64,000 nt of DNA from contig CDMY01000306.1 of assembly GCA_001179505.1 (NCBI GenBank), forward strand, positions 10,281-74,280, read 5' to 3'. The translations under genes were made by a program, and so were the position numbers. Every line of letters starts with the position of its first letter. The first letter of the stretch is position 1. The DNA is from Vitrella brassicaformis. Its lineage: Eukaryota > Sar > Vitrellaceae. This document shows, in pieces, positions 1 through 11,962 of the stretch. The notes beneath the pieces were generated by a model, which was given only the letters and a program-made list of their open reading frames with translations, made no database searches and had not been told where the DNA came from.

Positions 1-56
1 GGGGGGGGGGGGAGAGGAGGGCCATAGGGCCATGTGTGTGTGTGTGTGTCGATCAG

Positions 57-617
57 GACCTGCGTGCCGCTGAGCGGATATCAAACCTCGATGCCTTCAG
101 GTGGCTCAGCCAGCCAGACAGACAGGCAGACGGGCATCGCTGTCACCTCTCCCATGCCTCATTCCCCTGTCTGTCTGTCTCTCTCTCTGTCTGTCTGTCT
201 GTCTGTGCTTTGATTGTCAGGCGTGGCATATCGTCGATACTGGTGTGCACCGACCTGGCGGCCCGTGGGCTGGACATCCCCAGGATAGCCACGGTTATCC
301 AATTCGACTTCGCCCCCAATGTGGTGGCCCACCTGCACCGGGTGGGCCGGGCGGCGCGGGCGGGGCGCGCCGGCCACGCAATCAACTTCTACGGCAAGGA
401 CAGCGAGGACCTCGTTTCCATGATACAGGAGTCACTCAAAGTGGCAGAGGAAAGGTCAGCAGACAGGCTGGGCCCACCCCTCTGCACCCTTCGTGTGTCT
501 GCAGTGCGCATCTCTGTGTGTGTGTGCAGGGGCAGTGACGGCGGTCTGTTGGAGCAGGCATTCAGTCGCAATCGGAGCCTGCGGAAGAAACTGAGGAAAC
601 AAGAGGTCAGTAAGTGA
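57..617 (+). CDS. DEAD-box RNA helicase, C-terminal part (5' end outside window)
   Basis: Only the 3' end of the gene is present. Exons read 57-100, 221-454 and 530 onward, with introns ending in TG-rich tracts plus CAG. The spliced frame gives the second RecA-like lobe of an ATP-dependent RNA helicase: motif V region [14 protein letters not shown] and motif [13 protein letters not shown], followed by a lysine/arginine-rich tail. DEAD-box enzymes unwind or remodel RNA with ATP; the substrate cannot be told from this fragment, and motifs I-III lie upstream of the window. The last exon either reads to the TGA at 615-617 or splices at 605 (GAG/gtcagt) to 681, ending at 725. The family call is secure; the subfamily is not determined. 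Confidence 0.85.
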   Translation, partial: DLRAAERISNLDAFRWLSQPDRQADGHRCHLSHASFPCLSVSLSVCLSVCALIVRRGISSILVCTDLAARGLDIPRIATVIQFDFAPNVVAHLHRVGRAARAGRAGHAINFYGKDSEDLVSMIQESLKVAEERSADRLGPPLCTLRVSAVRISVCVCRGSDGGLLEQAFSRNRSLRKKLRKQEVSK

Positions 618-1484
618 GGGAGGGAGGGACACACCGGCCGGCGTGATGGTTGCGTGTGTGTTTGGTGTGTGCTGCTGCAGAGGAGTGGCCAGGACACAGC
701 GGGGCGGGCAACAGTGCCATCTTGATTCGATCAGGGAAGGACTGACACATCCATCCATGTGTGTGGCTGCCCTTGTGTCAACGGGTGGATGCGATGCGCT
801 CGAAGACTTGGTTACATACATCATCAAGTCAGTGCTTGTGGCGAGTGAGTGGTGTGTTGGTTTTAACTTCATCCAATCAAATCCCATCCATCCATCCATC
901 CATCCATCCATCCGTCATGTCGCCACCAGCCACGGACCTCAACGCGACCTCAAACAAACGCGATTCCGGTCGTTCCGTCTCGTAGATCGCATCCCGTCCG
1001 TTCTGTCGCCCCGTCGTGATCTTGATTCGTCTTCCCTCGCGCCTGAATCGCCTGGCTGCCTTCCTGGTACCCATGCGTATCCGAACACGGAAGGGATGCG
1101 TTCGTGCGTTTGTGTGTGGGGGGGTTCGTTGAATCAGATTCATGGCTGAAGTGCTGCTGTGGTGTGGCAGGTAAGGTTCATTTTGGCACCTCCCTCTCTG
1201 TCGCCTCACTTACAGCACCATCGGGTGCGCTGCGCACGCGTCCACACTGGTTGGCAAGGTGGTCCACCCCTTAATTGTCGTGTCACTTTGTCTTCTTGCG
1301 CACCGGATCTGGTGCGCATCAAGATCTGCAGACAGATACACTCAACCGCGCACACACACACATGCTGTCTGTGCGGCTGTCTGGCTGTGAATGGAATGTG
1401 CTCAGTTTGGCTGCGGCAGTTCCCTGCCTTAATTGTCCTACAGCGCTATAGCGGTCTATCTGAGCAGAACTCAAGACAAGCAAC
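618..1484. other. Non-coding interval after the helicase gene
   Basis: About 870 bases without a supportable gene. It holds the helicase 3' region (with a possible small terminal exon at 681-725), a CATC microsatellite near 885-913, and the presumed promoter of the gene starting at 1485. Open frames here are short, low in complexity and have no splice-consistent partners. Confidence 0.6.
885..913. repeat. (CATC)n microsatellite
   Basis: Seven perfect CATC units in the spacer after the helicase gene. The same unit recurs in many introns and spacers of the window (for example 2753-2772, 4270-4291, 28698-28736, and 31558-31586 in the complementary phase). Confidence 0.9.
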
Positions 1485-2190
1485 ATGGGGCAAACACAAG
1501 CAAGATCCGACTCGATGGAGCACCCGGAATTTGACGAATGGGGACACAGCTTCCCCAAGGTGGAGAACATCCGCTACTTCAAGCTGGAGGACAGCTCCTT
1601 TTCGCTCTCACATAACCCGGGCGACTGGATAGACAAGGGACGCTTCAAGACCGTCGGGTGGGTATCTGATCAGAGAGACAGTAGAGGGAAGGGTGTGTCT
1701 GAGAGTTGAGTGTGTGTATCTGGCTGGCAGGGATGTGTGGAAGTACCTGCTGTGGTTGGGAGAGGCGGGACGTCACCAAACGGGGTATTTGAAGCTCACT
1801 GGCTATGACGACGTCGAAGACGGCACACTCATCGGCGACAAGTGCGTGTGCGGGCGAGGCGACGGACACGCCCTGTGTGTGTGTATGTGTGTGTGTGTGT
1901 GTAGGGGGAAGACGCAGAACGATCCGTTCATCATCAAGAAAGTGCGTATGGTAGGTGGGCACAGACCACAGACATGCAGCGAGATCACAAGGATCTCTCT
2001 CTCTGTCTGTCTGTCTGTCTCGTGTGTGTGTGTGTCCACCCACCCCACCGTCCGTCCGTCAGGGGATATTGAGATGATGGAGGAGTTGAAGCAAGGCACA
2101 CACCACTGGTCAGGCACATACGACTGGGGTGTCTTCCATGCTGACCACACGGACGGACGCGCAGCAGTAGCGGGAGGGGTGAATGAGTGA
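1485..2190 (+). CDS. Hypothetical protein, about 150 aa, four exons
   Basis: Exons 1485-1657, 1731-1841, 1905-1945 and 2063-2190 join in one frame to give 150 residues ending at TGA. The third donor is placed at C/gtatgg because only that choice keeps the frame open. The protein starts MGQTQARSDS, so the second residue is glycine and N-myristoylation is conceivable, though the consensus match is weak. The body is rich in aromatic and acidic residues (YFKLEDSSF, DVWKYLLWLGEAGRH, TYDWGVFHAD) with no membrane segment. I do not recognise a family. It runs in the same direction as the helicase gene, with an 870-base spacer. Confidence 0.65.
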
Positions 2191-3102
2191 GGTGAGCCTC
2201 ACGACGTGCGGAGCGGATGCGCCAACATTTCTTTCAACACTCGGCTGGCTGAGCTGGCTGAGTTTGTGTTGGTTGGATTCGGAGACAGCGGGGATTGATC
2301 TGTCTGTCTGTCTGTCTGTCCGACCATCAGAAAGCCAGTTTGTGTCTTTCTCTTGCGCACCCACACGCACAGACAGAATTGCACACACCGCACGGCACGC
2401 ACATCGGATTCTGCCACAGGACACGACCGATGGACAGACAGACAGACAGACAGATAGACACTGGTTACCCTTCCCGTGTGACGTGAGTGACATTTGTTGG
2501 AACCTTTCTGTCTCGGAGGACTGACTGGTGCGGTGCATACTGCTTGATGCGTGGTGACTAACGTTGGTGACGGCATTCACGTGTAGATGAGGCATTCATC
2601 CATTCGGACGCAGAGCTCCCTGATGGATCTAATTAATCTGCCCCGTGTCTGTCGCTCAGATGGCATGGGTCGAACGAATCCTGACTTACCTGACTGAGGG
2701 ACTTGCCTCCCACGTGAGTCCTTCGCACTCAGCTCACCTGACGCACACAGATCCATCCATCCATCCATCCACCTTGTCCGACGCCACCCACGCTAATCGA
2801 CGACCGACATACATGAACCAGCCGATATATAATGGTCTAGTATATGTACAACAAACACAATACAGACCCACTGGCTGCAGGCGTCGGTCTGTTTGTCGTT
2901 CATCCACACGCACGCCCCCCCGCCCCCCCTCCCCGGCCCCCTGCCTGACTTTGTGGTCAATGGCGGGCAGCCATTGACCACGGCGGGCACACAGCTCACC
3001 CCACCCACTCACTGTCTGTCCGTAAGTGTGTCCCCCATGGCGTGGTTGGCTCTCCTCTCCTCGACCAATCCTCCAGCCGCTTGCCTTGCCCGCCGCGTTC
3101 AT
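2191..3102. other. Non-coding convergent spacer
   Basis: About 910 bases between the 3' ends of the plus-strand gene ending at 2190 and the minus-strand rhomboid gene. It contains TCTG, CAGA and CATC microsatellites and short frames without coding character. Nothing else is supported. Confidence 0.55.
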
Positions 3103-3537
3103 TCACTGGCCGAACATGACGTGCAGGAGCTCCTCAAACACGGGCTTGGATAACCTGACGGACGACACAGACCGACACACATCAGGTTAGGTTAGGTTAC
3201 ACACAGAGAGGGGAAGCTCTGTATATGCCACTCACTCCTTCCCTCAATCCCCCGCTCCCCACCTCCCCACTGACTGCCTGACCTGTAAGCGAGATAGTAG
3301 ACAGCCCCGTAGATGGCCCCCGCACAGTGGCCGATGATGTCGAGGTGCCCCGTGGCCATGTCGAGCAGCAGAGACGCCAGGAGCACCAGAGGGGCCCGCA
3401 TGGGGTAGCCCAGGAAACGCATGACTCGATTGGGGAGGTGGAAGGCGTGGAAGCTCATCATCGCATACATCCCGCCGTTGCCTGCAGGATCCAACCAACC
3501 AACGATGTGGGCATCAATCAATTAACTAAACAGTAAG

Positions 3538-3568
<31 letters not shown>

Positions 3569-4609
3569 GCTCACTTCCGAGTCGCTCCACGTTCTGGTGC
3601 AGCAGCAGCTTGGAGAGGACCACCGAGCACAACAGAGAGAACACACTCCCACCGATGTACAACCTGACAACAACAAACACCACACGGTCATACATCCTTG
3701 TTGGCCTCAATCGACTTCTCCCCATCGCACCGCGCCCATCGCCGACCCGATCCGACCTGTAGAAGGCAACCGCACCCAGGCTCCTTCTTAGCTCGGGTGA
3801 GAAGGTCAGGTAGGCGAACACATTCACTATCAGCTGGAACACATCCGCGTGCGACAGCGGCGCCAGGAGGAGCGACCACGGGCGGGCGTAGAGGTTGTGG
3901 TACGACGCGACGAAGTGCTTGCCGACGAAGATGCGGGCCAGCTGCCAGAGAAAGAAGACGCTAATCTGTGTGACGACCAGGACGTTGAGCTCCTGCTCGA
4001 TGGTCCACTTCTGACGCATCGCGGGGATGGGGATGCCCAGAGAGAACCAGTGACGCGCAAGCCCTGACAACACAGGCAGCCAGGCAACACACACACACGC
4101 ACACACACACACCTCTCTGTGTCTGTATGTGTCCTTTGGTGCCTCATAGGTATCTCTTTCACTCACCTATAAATGTGTCCCGCGGATGGAAATACACGCT
4201 GCAGACGAGAAGGTCATAGTAATGCCGCTCCTGCGCACAGCAAAGTAACGCACACACACCAGACACTCCTCCATCCATCCATCCATCCATAAGTGCCTCC
4301 AGCCATGGTTCTATCCATCCATCCATCCATCTCTGCCCGGACCTGGACGCCCAGCCACTTGGCGCTATCCTCGAGCAGCCCCTGTAGCTTGGCCTTGATG
4401 TTGTGCCGCTGGGCGTGCATGTACCGCCGCAGATCTCTCTCGCTCGGGTTGGTCAGGTAGAGGCACACCAGCGCCGCTGACACGCAACACACTTGCACGG
4501 GGACGGTCAGCCGTATCCGCCACCGTGTAGGTCTTCTGGGTGTGGCGGCAGCAGGCCGCCGGGCTGCCCCTTCACCAGCAGCGGAATCGGTCCGCCGCTC
4601 CTCGACCAT
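3103..4609 (-). CDS. Rhomboid-family membrane protein lacking the catalytic serine (pseudoprotease)
   Basis: At least six exons join in frame from ATG 4609 to TGA 3103. The N-terminus is basic and proline-rich, then comes one hydrophobic segment (VPVQVCCVSAALVCLYL) and a soluble stretch. The rhomboid core follows: RPWSLLLAPLSHADVFQLIV, then LYIGGSVFSLL, then the TM4 site, then TM6 with GHCAGAIYGAVYYL, which matches the family H-x-x-G-x-x-x-G signature. Where active rhomboids have G-x-S-G, the spliced exons read GSNGGMYA. Asparagine therefore occupies the nucleophile position. The match is best to mitochondrial PARL-type rhomboids; a chaperone-like or dislocation role, as in iRhoms and derlins, is inference. 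The short last exon ends ELLHVMFGQ. The gene is divergent from DNAAF2, with 118 bases between start codons. Confidence 0.75.
3184..3199. repeat. Short AGGTT array inside an intron
   Basis: Three copies of AGGTT lie in the last intron of the rhomboid gene. They look telomere-like (TTAGG) but are too few to mean anything alone. Confidence 0.7.
3541..3568. repeat. (TG)14 microsatellite in a rhomboid intron
   Basis: Perfect TG run next to a splice donor of the minus-strand rhomboid gene. On the transcribed strand it reads as CA, the opposite of most introns here, where TG lies before the acceptor. Confidence 0.9.
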
Positions 4610-4727
4610 GATTTGATGAGTAAGCTGCACCGTCAAGTGATTTCTAAGTGACGTGGAAAGCCGACACACCAACGAACGATGTCGCCTTCGGGACTCGTAC
4701 TTCTCAGCTCGCACTTTCGAGAGGACG
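4610..4727. promoter_or_regulatory. Shared 118-bp divergent promoter of rhomboid and DNAAF2
   Basis: The start codons of the minus-strand rhomboid gene (4609) and the plus-strand DNAAF2 gene (4728) are 118 bases apart, so both 5' UTRs and promoters must share or overlap this interval. No recognisable box is visible. Confidence 0.5.
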
Positions 4728-6904
4728 ATGGCGGACATCACTCCTCAGGTACAGGCGGATGCATCAGAGTGCATCCATCTCCATCCCATCCCATGCATCC
4801 CTCTGCTTTGTGTGTGTCTGCCTGTCATGTCACGACAGGAGTACGACAAGATCAGTCGTGCCTTCCGCCATCCCGAGTTCCGCGGCCTCTTCCAGGAGTA
4901 CGTCGATGAGATATCAGACCCCAAACACAGAGAGGTGGGCGTCATGCCGACAGTGTCATTCGGGTGCATGCCTCTGTCTGTCTGTCTGTCTGTCTGTCTG
5001 TGTCTGTGTGTCTGTGTGTTTGGTTAGGAGCATGACAAGTACCTGCGTGAGCTGGAGGAGAAGGGCGAGGGCAAACCCGGCCAGCGGCTCATATTCCCTG
5101 AACCAGGTACGTAGGTGGGTGAGAGATGGGATGCGCGATTGGGTCTCTGTTTCTTTGCACGCCTATGGCCGGTATATGTCTGTGTATGTCAGGATGTTGC
5201 GTTAAGACGGCCGTGCAGCACCCCAACGGCTCGCAGCAGAAGCTCTTCATCAACATATGCCAGTCGGAGAGGTCGGTGTGCTGTGGCAGCACCCACCATA
5301 TGTCTGTTTGTGTATGTGTGTGTATCTGTGTGTCTGCGATGCGCATCCATCAATCAGGGTGCATGACATGAAGCAGACGAGTCAGGACGGCGGCACCAGT
5401 GTGTCGCTGCCGTACGTCCTGGGCAACCCCAGACCTGACAAAGACCACAGTAAGCAAACACAGCACGCGAGAGGCAGAGCAGCAGTAGGCCATATGACGA
5501 TGAGATGGGTGTCTGTGCTTTTTGATCTAATGTCGATCAGACGGCGCCGGCTGCCTGACGTGCGACATGTGTGTGGGCACGCTCACCTACAAGAAACTAG
5601 AAGGTCAGGCAGGCAGGCAGGCAGTCGCCTCCCATCGCTCCACAGAGCACAATAATCACACTCACTCACAGCCGCATCCATCCATCCGCCCATCCATCCA
5701 TCCGCCCTATGTCGTCAACGACCATTGCAGATCACCGCATCATGAAGCTGTGTGTGGAGGAGGCGTCCAATGGGATGAAAAGGCGGTACTTCACCAACAA
5801 CGAGGAAATCAAGAAAGGTGCCTGCCTCGTCAATCATCACCATGAGTGTCACCATCAGTGAATGCCTCTCTATGTGTTGTCTCTTGTGTGTTGTCTGTTG
5901 GTGTTGTGGAGCAGATTTCAAGGTGCTCAAGTACGTGCGTTGCAAGGGCGACAAACCATCGCCGCTGAGCGTCAACGAAAAGGAAATAAAACCTCTCAAG
6001 GGCAAGGGCAAGAAAGACAGCACCAACAGGTGAGGCAGACAGAGGGGCACACACACACACAACACAAACATATAGATAGGTGGGGAGAGGAGAGAGGGGC
6101 AGGGAGGGAGGGAGGGAGGGAGGACGCACCTGCACCGCACACGCACTCCGTTGAGTCATGGTGTCTACTGCTGTCGAGTGAGTCATCGTGAATTAGCGAG
6201 TGCCACAAAGACACGCCTGTCTGTCTGTCTGCCTCGCAGCCAGACAGAGAGGGAGGGAGAGGGTACTCGGCCTTGTGTGTCCCACACTGCACACACCAGG
6301 GTCATATGACCCTCACACAATCTGAATGTGTGTCTGTCTTGCTTCCCTCCTCCCACCGTCCGTGTGTCTCTCCCTGTCTGTGTGTTCTGTATCAGAGCCC
6401 TCTCTGGTGCGCCGAGTAGCAGCGCCAGGGCGGCACCGCCCGACGACGCCGATGAGTCCATCACGCCTGCCGAGGTGAACCGGCTGCTGGACAAGCTCAA
6501 GAAGGACAAGGCTCACAAGGAGGGCAACACACTCGACCAGCCCACGACGCAGGAGGAGGCCACGACCGCTCCTGCTGCCGATGCTCCGCCGTCAGCGAGC
6601 CCTCCTGGTGGTGGTGGTGGTGTCAATGGCGTGAAGAGTGAAGATGAGAAGGGCGGCGAGGGGCAGGCGGCTGGTGCTCAGGGTGTGGTGAAGCCCACCT
6701 ACAGGATCATCTATGGCCAGGGTGAGACAAGCGGGCATCGTGTGGGTGGTCGTGCTTGTTCACGAGCGCGTGGTGCGTGTGTTTGTTCAGGTGAGTTGCG
6801 CATCGAGGGCACTCTGGGTCACGCCCATGCCGACAAGTACCTACCGGTACGAACACACACAACAGAAAGACTTCCATATCGATGCCTGCCTGCCTCCCTG
6901 AGTG

Positions 6905-6940
<36 letters not shown>

Positions 6941-8566
6941 TGTGCAGTCGGAGGCGTTGCGGCCGGCCACCAGCCTGAAGGTGGAAGTGGAACTGCCAGG
7001 AGTGGTCAGTCAGCCAGCTGCCTCGCTCGACAGACACACGTTGACTGGGGTTGTGTTGTGAATGAATGCATTGGATGGGATGGGGTGGGTGCGGTGCATA
7101 ATGCAGTCGTCAGCAAGTGAGATCAAGACAGCCGAGTTCACCACCGACACCCTCACTGTCGACGTCCCCCACAGATACCACCTGGTCAACAAACGCAGAG
7201 AATACCATACCCATCGAATGCCCTCTCTCATTTGTCCATCTGTGTGGGGTGTGTATGTGTCCGTGTGTGTGTGTGTTCTCAGCAGGAGCTGCCCCTGCCC
7301 CTTCCCGTCAAGTATGACGACGGCACTGCCAAGTTCCAGAAGACCAAGGCCGTCCCCACGCTCAAGCTGGCCGTCCCCGTAGACATCGATGCACTCAAGG
7401 CCAGGCGCAAGGCCAACACGCCCACACCCGCGCCCGCACCCGACGACAACGCCGCACCCCCGCCAGACACACACACGGCGAGAGGCCAAGGAGAGGGCGA
7501 CCATAGCCAGCAGACGACCAACGGCAGCCATGAGACGGAGGCTGCTGCGGCACCTGCCCCTGCTGCTGATGTGGTGGCTGCTCCTGAGGTGGTCGCCAGC
7601 CGCTCCCAGGCTCTCTGTGATGAGGAGCTCGGCACTGGCTCGGCACTGCACATAGTCGGAACAGGCGGCGAAGCAGTGCAGTCAGCAGACGAGTCGGCAC
7701 AAAATGGCAACCAAGACCAAGACCAGGATGCCACAGCATCGGCAGCAGCAGAGGAGACGCAGGAAGGCCCCATTGCAGGAGACGCTGCAGCGGCACCGTC
7801 CGAGCAGCGTTCGAGCGAGAAGTCCGGCACCATCCTCACCAGACCACAGAGAGACCGCGAGGCGCTCAACGGCGACCTGGTCGAACGGAAACAGCCCCCC
7901 GAAGAGCAGAGGGACGATGACGATGACCAGACACCTCTGCTGACCAATGGCTGTGCCCCTCGCCCCTCCCCCTCCTCGTCCATCAGGACCAAGGTCTACG
8001 ACTACCCCGACAACGCCGCCAGCGTCATATCGGTGCTGCTGGAGCTCAGCGGCACCACCACCATGCCCAGCGCAGTGGAGATCGCGGTGCCGCATGGTGA
8101 GGGCAGTGAGAGGCAGCTGCAGATGACCCTCCTCCCTGGCGACGGGTGCGGATGGGAGATGATGGTCGTGGCGCCGCTCAAGGTCACCCGCACATGCGAC
8201 CTGGTTCTGGAGGAGACGCGGGCATTCGGCGTGACCTTCAACGGCCTGCAGATCCATGTGGAGCTTACCAAGAGAGCGGCGGACACACCGCCATCAGCCG
8301 CCACTCGCGTGACGGTGCCGATCAAATGGCGGGAGCAACAGAGGTTGCCAGCAGACGAGGAGGGAGGACCAGAGGCAGCAGAGGAGGGTGCCGGCGAGTG
8401 CGGTGAGGGGCGTGAGGGGGACGATGGCGACGAAGATGAGTTCACGGATATGCCGCTGCCGAGTCTGTCTGAGGCGCTGTCTGGGGACCGGTCGGTGCTG
8501 AGCATGCATGGGATCGGCACGCAGGTGACGCTGCGGGACCAGAGCTCCTGGAGGTATAGAGAGTAG
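4728..8566 (+). CDS. DNAAF2: Kintoun/DNAAF2 (PIH1-domain dynein-arm assembly factor)
   Basis: About 13 exons join in frame from ATG 4728 to TAG 8566, roughly 800 residues. The N-terminus MADITPQEYDKISRAFRHPE and the following FRGLF-EYVDEISDP match the opening of Kintoun. The PIH domain follows (FPEPG, LFINICQSE, LPYVLGNPRPD), then a lysine-rich linker, then a CS-like domain (DTLTVDVPHRYHL, LPLPVKYDDGTAKFQK, LKLAVPVDI). A long acidic low-complexity region and a second folded-looking segment (KVYDYPDNAASVISVLLELSG onward) end the protein. Kintoun works with HSP90/HSP70 in the cytoplasm to pre-assemble axonemal dynein arms, so the organism should make motile flagella. Introns end in TG- or TGTC-rich tracts before CAG. 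Family call is firm; small exon edges may shift. Confidence 0.88.
6905..6945 (+). repeat. (TC)n(TG)n tract immediately before a 3' splice site
   Basis: A TC run passes straight into a TG run and ends in the acceptor CAG of a DNAAF2 intron. It is a clear example of the tract type that stands in for a polypyrimidine tract in this genome. Confidence 0.85.
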
Positions 8567-9407
8567 AGTGAGGGACGGACGGACGGCGGGAGGGCCTGTG
8601 TATACGACGCATGCGTAGCTGTGTGTGTGTGCATGTCTCTGTGTCTGTGGAGAACACCCCTGCCTCCGTGCTGGTGCGCGGTTGAATGGGCGTGTGGAAG
8701 GCCTCACTGTTGCATGGCTTGATTGTCCGTCCGTCCGCAGATGAACCGCGCACACAACAACACACCGACACACACACACACATGCAGAAGCCGACTCTAC
8801 AGACAGAGAGACATGATACGTTCAGACACGCAACAACCTGTGTGGACACTTCAATGCACTGCCTGATAGTGTATCTTCGGTCCTGTCTTGGCCACCATTG
8901 TGTGTTCCCATCGGGTCACCAGAGCGCGTTTGAGGCTGGCCGCAGCTCCCACTTGCAGGGCTGCGGCCGTCTCAATCACCCAAGGGCAACCAGATGCAAA
9001 CACACAAAGGTCCGCAACATCCCCGGCAAGGTCAACCAGAAAATCAGACGACTTCCAGCAAATAGGTGTGTGCAGACGTGCTAGTGTGTGGGGTAAGTGA
9101 GTGTGGGTAGACAGATGGAAGACACACGAGCTCTCCATACCATACCATACAGGAACAACCATACCTACAGCCAGACAGCCACCCAGCCCACTGCGAACAC
9201 TGCCATGCATCCAGGCACAGCCATTCCGACAACACACACACACACACACACTCAGACACACCACTCTCCGCTATGCTACACACACGTACCCACCCATTTT
9301 GTCTGTCTGTCGATAGAAAATCAGAGTGAGTGAAGCATTGAGCGAAAAATCGGCGTTGGTTGGGCCAGGCGACTGTGTGGGGTGGGTGGGGTTGCCCTCT
9401 TTCTGGT
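8567..9407. other. Convergent spacer with one possible unassigned coding patch
   Basis: About 840 bases between DNAAF2 and the minus-strand gene ending at 9408. Most is TG/CA-rich. A stretch near 8855-9060 has higher complexity. On the minus strand it reads VADLCVFASGCPWVIETAAA and continues to a stop at 8851, and it is also open on the plus strand. No start codon or splice partner could be fixed, so no gene is called. Confidence 0.4.
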
Positions 9408-10761
9408 CTAGACGACTTCGGACAGCAGCATGGCGCTCTCCTCAGGCGGCCTGGCGCGGTACTCGAGTATGGCCCTGTCGCCGTCGATGGACACCTCGAG
9501 GTAGGCCTCGGGCCGCGCCGCCTCGATCTTGGCCATCTCCTTGTTATACTCATCCACACCAACCTTGACACCCCACAAGATGCCTGACCAGCAACAAACA
9601 CACACACATCCATCCTGCTTTGTTTGTGTCGCCCGCCCTCGCCGCCTCACCTCCCAAGAGGACCACGACGACGACAACGGGGTTGAGGAGGGCACCGACG
9701 ACCTCCACGCCCGCTATCTCAGCACCGACAGAGCACATGGCGCGAACAAACACGCCACCCGCAGCGGCGTAGACGAGCCTCTTGGCCCCTTGCCCCGCTG
9801 CCCGACCAATCTGCCGCAGACGGTCGATGGTCGACATGGCCATCACCACCTGGCGATGACAAAACATCAAAACAGCACACACAGCTGCAGTGGGTGCCCC
9901 ATCCTTACGCACTGTGTGGCTGTCCGTCGTTGGGTCACTCACCTGTATGCCTATTTCGCTGAGTCGTGCGTTGACCTCTTGGAGCGCATCGCCTGGCACC
10001 GAGTAGGAGTGGCAGGCCATGGTGTCCAGCTCCTTGTGGTCCCTCACCGCATCCAGGAACGACTCGAAATCCTTGCGGATCGTCCGCTTCCTGCCCTTGA
10101 TGTAGAAGCTCTCGCCCATCTCGGCCGCCGACGCCCGGCTGCCCGCCCCCACCTCCTCCGACTGGATGGTCTGCAGCGACACCACCGACTCGTTGTCATT
10201 GTCGCCAAGGCCCTCGTCGCGACGCGGCACCAGCTGGAAGGACTGCTCGTCCGCGAAGCTGCCGTACAGGCTGCCCACGGCTGGCCCGGCCGCCGACTGG
10301 CCGACCTTGGCGAACTGCTCCGAAGGCGAGACGAGGTCGCGGACGAAGGAGCCGGGGATGGCCGGGTGGTAGACCTCCACACGGGGCATGAAGTTGTTTG
10401 GTTTGTTGAAGAACGACGACACGGCCGCATCGTCTGCGATGGTGAGCTTCTCCTCGCCAGAAAAGCCGACAAAGGTGACCTCGCGACCAATGTCAGTCGA
10501 TGCCGAGGCGGGTGCGCTGGGCAGGCTGCCTCTGACGATTTGGCGCAGGTGGTCGAGGGTGGCAGGGATGACCGTCTGCAGCAATGCACACACACACGCG
10601 CGCGCGACCAGGGAGTCAGGCGACACAGGGTGCAGTTGCAGTTGTGCGTGACAGTGAGGGTGCGAGTCGAGCCGATTTCCTACCTGTCGGACGATATGTG
10701 AGCCTGCCCCTGACCCGATGACCAGCTTCCAGCATCCCGTCACACCCGATGACGCCATCAT
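9408..10761 (-). CDS. Hypothetical protein with C-terminal hydrophobic segments
   Basis: Exons join in frame from ATG 10761 (MMASSGVTGCWKLVIGSGAG) through three introns to TAG 9408. The long central exon carries GREVTFVGFSGEEKLTIADD, a serine-rich acidic linker, then IRKDFESFLDAVRDHKELDT. After an intron, a stretch AGGVFVRAMCSVGAEIAG and a very valine-rich run (LLNPVVVVVVLLGG) look membrane-embedded. The end is soluble (GVKVGVDEYNKEMAKIEAARP, LLSEVV). I do not recognise a family. The gene is head to head with the giant LRR gene, 375 bases between starts. The first intron ends in a GC/TG-rich tract. Confidence 0.65.
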
Positions 10762-11136
10762 GCACCGGATGTATACGCAGACAGGAAGGAAGGCTGGCTT
10801 GCACGCCTCTCTCAAGGCAGCACAGCCTCTCGATAACGGTAGTGCTTTGGACCTACTTCACTTCGCCAACTGCGAGCTTTACACATCAGCTCGCATACTC
10901 TTCCCTGCCTTTTCTTCTGTCCCACGACCATGCACAGAGCACAGCCAAGCGGATGAGTCATCCTCCATTCTCTTGCTGGGGGCTTCCAAAACAATCCGAC
11001 GACCTTTCCTCGACAGGACCCTCAGTCAGCTGTCTGTTTCCGCTTCTTCTGACGGTTTCCACCGGCGCCGCGCTCGATTTCTTTTTCCTCCTTCTGCACT
11101 GACTGGATGTTGATTGACTGATTGGCGATAATTCCC
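10762..11136. promoter_or_regulatory. Divergent intergenic region upstream of the giant LRR gene
   Basis: 375 bases separate the two start codons. Plus-strand frames here are open but end before ATG 11137 or lack splice support. I see no defined element. Confidence 0.4.
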
Positions 11137-11930
11137 ATGTCGAGGACGCGGCCCCTGCTGGACCTGCGGGAGCAGCACCTGACCGATGTGGACCTCTCCC
11201 TCTATCCAAGAGTCGAAGAAATAGGTCAGCATCGACGTCAACCAACAACGCTCATCTGCAATGACAGTTGTCTCAATCGGTTGTCTGTGTCGATCCGTCC
11301 GTGTGTGTGCCAGTTCTGGATGACAACCAGCTGACGGCCATCCGCTCTCTCCCCCGTCAGGTTCATAGTCTGTCCTTGCGCAGCAACCGCCTGCCCGTCA
11401 TCAGCGAGGCGTTCGGCGAGGCATCGGCGCTGCAGGCCATCGATGTGGCCCAGAACCGGCTGGTCGCTATCGACCATCTGGCGCGCTGCTTCCACCTGCA
11501 GCACCTGGACCTCAGTGGCAACTTTCTCGCCGATGAGGCGCTCAGCTGCCTGGCGGGACTCAAGGTGAGTGGGTTGGCGGAGGGCCAACGAGTTGGAAGC
11601 GGATTGATTGTGGCATTCCAATTGATTGTCTGCGCGTGTGTGTGTGTGTGGATCAGTCGTTGCGTCGGCTGTATTTGCGCAACAATCGTCTGCAGGAGGC
11701 GGAGGTGTTCTTCCCGTGGCTCAACCAAATACCCCTAGAGGTGAACGAGCGACTGATGGATGGATGGATGGTAGATGTGTGTCGTATTGTGTGTCGGTGT
11801 TGGTTTGCAGGAGCTAGATTTGTGTGGGAATGCGTTGAGGGACGTGATGCCCTTCCTCCGGGGGGCTGCCTTGAGGTGCCTGTGGATCGCCGGCAACCAA
11901 ATCGACACACTAGTCATCAAGTCTGTCAAC

Positions 11931-11962
<32 letters not shown>

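Noticed and set aside
3184-3199. AGGTT array as a telomere relic
   Set aside because: Only three units inside an intron; chance is sufficient.
4968-5020. Repeated TCTG units as a CRISPR-like or regulatory array
   Set aside because: They are plain microsatellites in introns, with no spacers, and recur across the window.
8851-9264. Minus-strand frame ending near 8851
   Set aside because: Part of it looks protein-like, but it begins in microsatellite sequence and cannot be linked to a start or to the gene ending at 9408.
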